Shown piece by piece: positions 56,526 to 64,000 of a stretch of 64,000 bases of DNA. Numbering within the stretch: position 1 is the first letter of the stretch; each line of letters begins with the position of its first letter. Below the pieces are notes generated by a model that worked only from the letters and a program-made list of their open reading frames with translations, ran no database searches and had not been told where the DNA came from. A program made the translations under genes and the position numbers. Source of the DNA: Xenopus tropicalis (lineage: Eukaryota; Chordata; Amphibia; Anura; Pipidae); NCBI RefSeq assembly GCF_000004195.4, contig NC_030681.2, forward strand, positions 137,423,506 through 137,487,505, read 5' to 3'.

Positions 56526-56810
56526 ATACAGTATCTAGTAGAATTAAGTCTGAAAAGTCCAGTTGTTTAAGGCCTTTGGCACACGGGTAGATTAGTCGCC
56601 CACAACAAATCTCCCTGTTCACGGGCGACTAATCTCCCCGAAATGCCATCCCACCGGCGAAAATGTAAATCGCCGGTGGGATGGCATAAGCGGCGGCGGG
56701 ATTTCAGTGAAATCGCAGAAGTTGCCTTGAGAGGACAGGGAAATTTGTCGCGGGCGACTAAGCTCCCCGTGTGCCAGAGCCCTTAGACTTAATTCTACTA
56801 GATACTGTAT
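56526..56810. repeat. Foldback with 26-bp perfect arms enclosing a MITE
   Basis: Arms 56526-56551 and 56785-56810 are exact reverse complements (core CTAGTAGAATTAAGTCT / AGACTTAATTCTACTAG). Between them is the palindromic MITE at 56569-56786, which seems to have inserted in the loop of an older hairpin. Confidence 0.9.
56569..56786. mobile_element. Palindromic MITE, 'tggcacacggg' ends
   Basis: The left end TTTGGCACACGGGTAGATTA and the right end CTAAGCTCCCCGTGTGCCAG are inverted. The centre contains mirrored GCCATCCCACCGGCG and CGCCGGTGGGATGGC. It is related to 39981-40203. The flanks TTAA and TTAG suggest a decayed TTAA duplication. Confidence 0.8.
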
Positions 56811-56997
56811 CAGTCTGAGCAGATTACATTGATTTGTGCGGGTGTGTATATATCTACTTTACCTGATAAAGAAGCCAAAACAATAAAGTATATAAAGCAA
56901 CAGAAGATATTGGAAGAATGCTGTTTTGTGTTTTGGTGCTTTGACTCAATATCCAAAGGAAAACCTGTTTTGCTTTTTCCTTCTGGCCTATACAGTC

Positions 56998-57000
<3 letters not shown>

Positions 57001-57092
<92 letters not shown>
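57001..57092. repeat. (TA)n microsatellite
   Basis: About 92 bases of uninterrupted TA. The Ile-Tyr repeat frames over it are not genes. Confidence 0.99.
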
Positions 57093-57096
<4 letters not shown>

Positions 57097-57177
57097 ACAA
57101 GGACAGCACGCCTAGGATTTAAAGGATTTAATCTGGATGAAGGTTTCTGTGTGAGACCGAAACGTAGAGCAATAAAC

Positions 57178-57597
57178 CTTTATTGGACCCCTTATCCAGA
57201 AAGTTCCGAATTACGGAAAGGCCATCTCCTATAGACTCCATTTTAATCAAATAATAAAAAAGGTTTCCTTTTTTTTTTAATAATAAAACAATACCTTGTA
57301 CTTGATCCCAACTAAAATATAATTACCCCTTATTGGGGGCAGAACAGCCCTATTGGGTTTATTTAATGGTTAAATGATTCCCTTTTCTCTGTAATAATAA
57401 AACAGTACCTGTACTTGATCCCAACTAAAATATAATTAATCCTTATTGGAACCAAAACAATCCTATTGTATTTAATTACCGTTTAAATAATTTTTTAAGC
57501 AGACTTAAGGTAGGAGGTCCGCATTATGGAAAGACTCCTTATCCGAAATACCCCAGGTCCCGAGCATTCTGGATAATGGGTCCCAAACCTGTACACA
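57178..57597 (+). mobile_element. 'gtatgggatcc' MITE with about two internal units
   Basis: The left part is GGACCCCTTATCCAGAAAG and the right part is GGATAATGGGTCCCAAACCTG. Internally, CTTGATCCCAACTAAAATA occurs twice (57302, 57415), spaced 113 bp. Confidence 0.85.
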
Positions 57598-58449
57598 CGC
57601 ATTCATTTAAAGGACCTCCAACTCACTTAAACTATAGCCTGACTTGTGAAGCAGACATTTATCCAGGCCGGAGCGTATGTACAGTGAAACGTATAGTCAG
57701 CATGGCGCACTGCTTGCTCGGCAGATTTTTACTATTATCATTTTCGGATTCCTCTGTAAGATTGTTATGACTTTATATTCAATGTTCCAATTACAGACTG
57801 AAATCATAAAAATTATAGCTTATTGCTCATAAACACAAAGAACTGGGATGTTTGTGCTTTTTTTCTGGTCCTATTGATGCTTTCTCTTCTGAGCTGTATG
57901 CGCTGTAATGGAGAGGCATTAACACATGCATGCCCTAAAAGATAACAGGGTGCATTCAAAAGATAACAGGGTGCAAAGTGCAATTTTGAGTGCAATTGCC
58001 ATGTTTTTCCCCACAATGCATCTTTTTCAGAATTCAGACATTACTGCATGTCAATGAGCAATTCTCTTGACACAATTGCACTGCAACTCCTGGCAGTAAG
58101 TCCAGGGATTCCAATCAACAGGTGCAGTAGCACCCAATTCAGAACAGAAAGCAGGAAAGACTAAGTGGCACTGAGTGCAACTATATGGAAGTGCAAGAAG
58201 CACATTTGCCACAAGTATCTTTAATGAAAGTGGTTTTTACACACAACTGACTGCGGGGAAGAGTGCAAGTTGCCCACTGTGCTTGCAGGCTGGCTACTGG
58301 TCTGTACCCAAGCATCATACCAAGTGAATCAATGCATATCGATGCCCTGTAAGTCCTTGCTTCAACCTGTCAGGGCATGATGGGGGAACTGAAAAACTGA
58401 ACACTACAAATTACTGGAGCTTTGCAAGACGCTAGTGCTAGTACAAGTT

Positions 58450-59105
58450 ATAGCATCTGTTATCTGGAATCCAGTTATCCAGAAAGCTCCAAATTACAGG
58501 GAGGCCATCTCCCATAGGCTCCATTTTAATCAAAATAATTTCATTTTTAAATATGATTTCCTTTTTCTCTGTAATAATAAAACAGTACCTGTACTTGATC
58601 CCAACTAAGATATAATTACCCCTTATTGGGGCAGAACAGCCCTATTGGGTTTATTTCATGGTTAAATGATTCCCTTTTCTCTGTAATAATAAAACAGTAC
58701 CTGTACTTGATCCCAACTAAGATATAATTACCCCTTATTGGGGGCAGAACAGTCCTATTGGGTTTATTTAATGGTTAAATGATTCCCTTTTCTCTGTAAT
58801 AATAAAACAGTACCTGTACTTGATCCCAACTAAGATATAATTACCCCTTATTGGGGGCAGAACAGCCCTATTGGGTTTATTTAATGGTTAAATGATTCCC
58901 TTTTCTCTGTAATAATAAAACAGTACATGTACTTGATCCCAACTAAGATATAATTACCCCTTATTGGGGCAGAACAGTCCTATTGGGTTTATTTAATGTT
59001 TAATGATTCTTTAGTAGGCATAAGGTATGAAGATCCACACAGAAAAAACGCTTATCCAAAAACGCCCAGGCCCCGAGCTTTCTGGATAACCGGTCCCATA
59101 CATGT
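58450..59105 (+). mobile_element. 'gtatgggatcc' MITE with about four 113-bp units
   Basis: CTCTGTAATAATAAAACAG recurs at about 58567, 58679, 58792 and 58904. The left part has GTTATCCAGAAAGCTCC and the right part has GGATAACCGGTCCCATACA. Some copies have lost one G in GGGGGCAGAAC. Confidence 0.9.
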
Positions 59106-60071
59106 ATAAGTCTTTTAAAGTCCTGCAGCTGAAATTGTAATGGGCTTGTTCTTGTGTGGAGTATCCTAGCCTTTAAATAAACGCTAAGCCAGGCTCTTAG
59201 CAATAAAACATGCAAAAATGATTATCTGGGTAAAGTTTTTAAACTCCTCATAATGAGAAAATTATTTCAGCAGATGTTCAGAATCTTGGAAAGATCTGAC
59301 CTATATCCAACAACCAAGCACTCTTAGGAATTTTAACGCAATTCAAAAATATAATAGTTTAATATTCTCCATTCTATCAATATTGATGCTAAGGAACACT
59401 TAGGACATGTAAAAACAAACAAAAAATTCAGTTTTGGCATTTTTTTTCCCCATTTAAAAAACACCACATCTAAATTCGACTTTCTTTATATTTTGTTAGC
59501 CATGTGTTTTTGCACTTTCCACCCAAGTTAGAAAGATTCAAGACTTCTTGCCAGGCCCTGCCACAAAAATGTCCTTGCTACGGAGCTGGCACAAACCATT
59601 CTTTCTACACAAGGGCTGTGACAACTGCTGAAGAGTCTGGTAAAATCATTGAGCAAAATGTCTGCCAGAATTAACTAAAATTACATGAAAAAAAATCAGA
59701 TTGTAAAACATAACAGGAACGGATTTCGCAGGAATTCGTTTTCGCAAATAAACATTTGTGACCCACTAATTTGAAATTGTGTGATGCAAAAAACAGCAAC
59801 CGCCTTTCATACCTGATGCCCTGCTATACCAAAGCTAGGTTGTTTATAAGTCCTAAGTTGCTAATACATACTTATATACCTATAGGCACATTTAGCCACA
59901 TTAATGTGGTCACATTAGCTTATTTCACATAATTATGAGTAATCTCCCTTATGCGGATCGATGAACTAATTAAAAATTAGAATCTGACTGTATGTAAACT
60001 GTATTTAAAGAAGAATTAAACCCTAAAAAACAATATGGCTAGAAATGCCATATTTTATATACTGAACTTAA

Positions 60072-60555
60072 AGGGGACCTGTCACCCAAAAAATAATTCC
60101 AGATTGTTTTCAATTGTGTTTGTCAAGCAAAATAAACTTCACTTACCATATAAATTAGTTTAATTTTATTTTCTTCAGCCTTGGAATTCACAGTTGCAGC
60201 AAGCAGGCAGGCGCCATTTTGTGGACACTGTTAAGGCAAGCTTTGCATCCTGCCAAAATCTTATTTCTGTGCCAGTATGCAGTACCAGTATGCACTGGTT
60301 ACAAAATTAGGTTGTGAGGAGGGAGGGGGAATGTGAGGAGTGCAGCAACATCTAAGAAGTTCTAAATTGAAAGTGAAAGTAATTGACTGCATAAGGCATA
60401 GAGGCGGGGCAGGCAATATATGATTGACAGCTGGGATTTTTAAATGCTTTTATAATGGGTATAGATGTGTTAATAAAAAATGAGTTTGGGGTTCTTATTT
60501 AATTTGAAATGGGCTTTTATTATACAACTTTTTATGCCTGGGTGACAGGTCCCCT
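60072..60555. mobile_element. TTAA MITE 'aggggacctgtcaccc' (copy 1)
   Basis: Flanked by TTAA at 60068-60071 and 60556-60559. The termini AGGGGACCTGTCACCC and GGGTGACAGGTCCCCT are perfect 16-bp inverted repeats. 484 bp, no transposase. It shares internal blocks (GCAGGCGCCATTTTGTGGAC, GCATAGAGGCGGGGCA) with the copy at 61777. Confidence 0.92.
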
Positions 60556-61061
60556 TTAAAGGGGTTCTTAATCTTTGTCAAGTACATAATAAACAAAAAA
60601 TGTGCTGCTGAAGAGATATTCCCCTCAGAATCATCCTCTGCTGATACTTCATTTCTACACAGACCCTATCGCCCCCAACACTTCAGTTGCCTTTTTACTT
60701 CCTTATATGATGTAACGCATAGTACTGGCAGCAAACTTAACTCCTATTGGCTGTGTCTCATGTCAGTCTGACACTGCTTCCATGCCTGTGACAAGACAAG
60801 TCTAACAAAACAGTATGTTACATTTGTGATATGGTGAGTCCGCAAAGGAGAAATTAACAATGACCTTTCAATTTATGCTACTGGTTAGAGTGCACAAGCA
60901 ACCAATGAAATGGTCCAATAGGAGGTTGGGGAATGCCCTTCTGAGTCATGCTGTGATGGCAGATTCTGTTAATGCCTATAAGAGGGGAGGGATGAGTTCT
61001 TGAACAAGCATAGTATCCAAGGCTATTGTGATACTAAAATTTCAAGTTAGTATAGGTATTG

Positions 61062-61188
<127 letters not shown>

Positions 61189-61712
61189 CATATATGCGAG
61201 TATATTTATAAGCCTGTATAGATATGTAACTATAGAAATAAAAATCCAATTCACAAAATTAGAATATGTAATGCCTATTGAATTTACAATGGTATCTTGG
61301 TATTTATAAGCTGGAGATGAAACTTGGGATCAGTTCTGAGCTGTGATGTGAGTCTGTGAGTGATGGAACCTCCGGTCGAGGCGAGTTCATTGTATCATAA
61401 ATCTCAAAAACTCAAAACGCACAACATCAATCAGTACAAATCAGATCAAATCAAATCATTTATAAATCAAGGGGAAGTTCAATTAGTTCACATTAGTTGC
61501 CTCATTAAATAAGAATTCCCATCCTCGACCTTTCATAAATGTGCCCCTTTGTGTCCAAAAATGTCAGACTCTGAGTTACTTCTGTTCCCAGTACAGCCTG
61601 CTATATCTTACTCACACAGCCCATTCGGTGATAATGCACTAGTGGGAACAAAAATTGTAATGGATCCATTTGATACACAACTGGCAACAAGTTGACTACT
61701 GTTGTACGTGGT

Positions 61713-62484
61713 ACAGGTATGGGACTTGTTATCCAGAATGTCAGGACCTGGGGATTTCTGGATCTCCATACCTTAAAGCGGACCTGTCACCCTAAGAAAT
61801 AAGTCCAAATTATTTTCTATATTGTTAGTTGAGCAAAATAAACTATACTTACTCTATATAAATAATATAAATCTTGTTTCCTTCCGTCTTGGAATTACTT
61901 AATCAAAGCAAGCAGGCAGGCACCATTTTTTGGACCCTGTTATTAAGACAAGCTTTGTATCATGCCAAAATCTTGTTTATGTGCCAGAATGGGGGACCAG
62001 ATGCCCAGGCCCATGCACTGGCTACACAATTAGATGAGGAGGAGGGAGGGGAAAGTAAGAAATGCAGTGACATGTAGGAAGTGTTGAATGGAAAGCTAAA
62101 GTTATTGTCTGCCCCGCCTCTATGCCTAAGGCATAGAGGCGGGGCAAGCAATATATGATTGACAGCTGTGATTTTTAAATGCCTTTATAATGGGTTTGGA
62201 TGTGTTAATATAAAAATGAATTTGGGTTTCATGTTTAATTTGAACAGGGCTTTTATTATACAGATTTTCATGTCTGGGTGACAGGTCCACTTTAAGTCTA
62301 CTAAAAAAAATCATTTAAACATTAAATAAACCTAATAGGATTGTTTTGCCTCCAGTAAAGATTAATCATAATTACAGAGAAGAAGGAAATTATTCTTTTA
62401 AATTATTATTACTTGATTAAAAATGAAGTCTAGGGGAGCTTTCTGGATAACTGGTTTTTCAGATAATAGATCCCATACATGTGT
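61713..62484 (-). mobile_element. 'gtatgggacc' MITE interrupted by a TTAA MITE
   Basis: The left end is ACAGGTATGGGACTTGTTAT and the right end is ATAGATCCCATACATGT. Its interior continues across the insertion from CTCCATACC-TTAA to TTAA-GTCTACTAAAA, where uninterrupted family members read straight through. Confidence 0.85.
61777..62291. mobile_element. TTAA MITE 'agcggacctgtcaccc' (copy 2), nested
   Basis: Flanked by TTAA at 61773-61776 and 62292-62295. The termini AGCGGACCTGTCACCC and GGGTGACAGGTCCACT differ by one base. 515 bp. It contains an 18-bp perfect palindrome arm pair (62110-62127, 62129-62146) not present in copy 1. Confidence 0.92.
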
Positions 62485-62635
62485 ATGAATTTAGACAGTG
62501 GTGTATCTTTGCAAGGGCCAGTGGCCAGTGTGCAATGCCACCCCTACCTGCCACCCAGCCCCTCCCAGCCCCTGCGTTCTCACTCTCAGGTAGGAGAGCA
62601 TCAGGTAAGGGAGGATTTCTATAAGTTTACATAAA

Positions 62636-62690
62636 GCAGACCCCGTGGCCCCAGCCCACCACCTTCTGCAACTGTGGGGTCTGCTTCCTC
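62636..62690. repeat. Small foldback repeat (copy 2)
   Basis: GCAGACCCCGTGGCCCC and GCAACTGTGGGGTCTGCT form an inverted pair, related to the one at 338-402. Confidence 0.55.
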
Positions 62691-63719
62691 TATAGTTACA
62701 CTAGGTACTGCACAAACCACATAAGGATGAGTTTATGCTACCATTTTTAATTTTGGGGAAAAAAACAAAAAAGTGAATTTAGAGTGATCTCTTGGAGTGC
62801 CTGCCAATTTTTCTATATACATCAACTGCAATATAAATTTGAATTTCACTGAAAACACTCACAAAGCAAAACATATTTAGTTAGGAGTACAAATAAAATA
62901 TATCTTGAGCTGAAAATTATTTTAATAATATAATAATATCCCCGTTCATAAATAAAGTGGCAAGAAAGACACATTTAATGTGCAATGCGACAGGCTTTTT
63001 TTTTTTCACTGTTTACTCTGAGAAACCCCCGCAGTGAGGAGATTAAAAGGGGAGAAAAAAAAATAATCCGCAAAATAAGTTCTGCTTAATTAACTTTCAA
63101 ATAAGGGTATCCTTTCATGCCACAATTATATTTGATGCACACAGATAAAAATGTCATATTTTGAGTAAAATCAGCAGAACTTTTTACTACTGTACCAGAC
63201 AGCGCAGGCATCATTAGGCAACACAGCAAAAATGGGAAAGATAAAATATGAAAGCCATTAGCAGTAATGACAGGGCCTGGCGCAGGCGCCCCCCACTTCC
63301 CACTGGGTTTAGACAGGGAAGACACCCAATGGCTTTGTTTTTCTTGCTAATTTCTTATGGGACACAGAGGTAGAAGTGGTGATTTTGAGGTTGGACAGCA
63401 CCCAATTGCCCGCAAAAGATCTGACAAGATATTAATCTGAATTATAATTTTTTCATATTGAAAGGTCCATGTAATTGGTCATTTTAAATGGTATCTGTAA
63501 TTGAACTATAGTGCTGGACTGATCTCACATTTTTTTTTAGTGTTTTTCCCGGCACCTGGAACATGGGGCGCCTGTGCAGTTGTCTTGGCCTCAGTACTAA
63601 GTATGATCCCAAATGAAAGGCAAATGTAATGGAACTGTGGGTCAGGGTGTTTCAAAGATTGCACAGGCAAAAAAACGCAAGATGGCAGCTATGAGCTAGC
63701 ACACATGCTTTATTTTAAT

Positions 63720-64000
63720 CAAATAATTCAACTGTTTAAAAATGGTTTCCTTTTTCTCTGTAATAATAAAACAGTACCTGTACTTGATCCCAACTAAGAT
63801 ATAATTACCCCTTATTGGGGGTAGAACAGCCCTATTGGGTTTATTTAATGGTTAAATGATTCCCTTTTCTCTGTAATAATAAAACAGTACCTGTACTTGA
63901 TCCCAACTAAGATATAATTACCCCTTATTGGGGGCAGAACAGCCCTATTGGGTTTATTTCATGGTTAAATGATTCCCTTTTCTCTGTAATAATAAAACAG
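63720..64000 (+). mobile_element. 'gtatgggatcc' MITE with 113-bp units, cut by window end
   Basis: CTCTGTAATAATAAAACAG occurs at about 63757, 63870 and 63983, spacing 113. The left terminus is not recognisable and the right part runs past the window end, so the copy number is unknown. Confidence 0.85.

Noticed and set aside
56829..57234. Ile-Tyr repeat frames over the TA tracts (also 61028-61309)
   Set aside because: Pure dinucleotide repeat; no coding signal.
61960..62151. Frames inside the TTAA MITE as a transposase remnant
   Set aside because: The element is only 515 bp and the frames have no transposase motif; it is a non-autonomous MITE.

Overview
The window is vertebrate genomic DNA, almost certainly from a Xenopus frog. 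X. tropicalis is my first guess, but I cannot separate it from X. laevis by eye. The evidence is two recognisable vertebrate genes with GT-AG introns, the dense load of short non-autonomous DNA transposons (MITEs) flanked by TTAA or TA that is typical of Xenopus, and the abundance of minisatellites. There is no operon-like structure, and nearly all long open frames are non-coding shadows of tandem repeats.

Layout: 1-14,890 is intergenic sequence upstream of id2. It holds dispersed repeats, a local duplication (about 1.96-2.35 kb), an orphan CpG-rich promoter-like segment with a palindromic CRE (about 3.48-3.80 kb) and several repeat-free stretches that could be regulatory. 14,894-19,240 is id2 on the + strand: a TATA box, three exons, a 132-residue protein, a second intron placed just after the stop codon, and a conserved 3' UTR end. 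Both introns are filled with minisatellites. 19,240-28,690 is a 9.4 kb spacer with a further minisatellite, long G and C runs, and two arrays of one 79-bp unit in opposite orientation (23.9-25.1 kb and 26.8-28.6 kb). From about 28,690 to the end of the window lies the 3' half of kidins220 on the - strand. Eight coding exons were placed by splice sites and reading frame (54,228 down to 30,843), encoding about the last 754 residues including the SAM domain and the C-terminal PDZ ligand ESIL. The 5' part of kidins220 lies beyond position 64,000.

id2 and kidins220 are tail to tail, as on human chromosome 2p25, so this is an ancient conserved linkage. The two genes have no known shared pathway: ID2 is a nuclear dominant-negative HLH regulator and KIDINS220 a membrane scaffold for neurotrophin signalling. 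The frog-specific content is repeats: TTAA MITEs (some nested, with recoverable empty sites), a MITE family carrying a 113-bp internal unit amplified to different copy numbers at several loci, a TA-flanked 1.2 kb element inside another MITE, and foldback elements.

I found no new multi-gene system. The most unusual signals are structural: the inverted pair of 79-bp arrays, the copy-number-variable 113-bp unit inside a transposon family, and a kidins220 intron that is about 80 percent tandem repeat. Repeat family names are given only where the termini support them. No alignments could be run.
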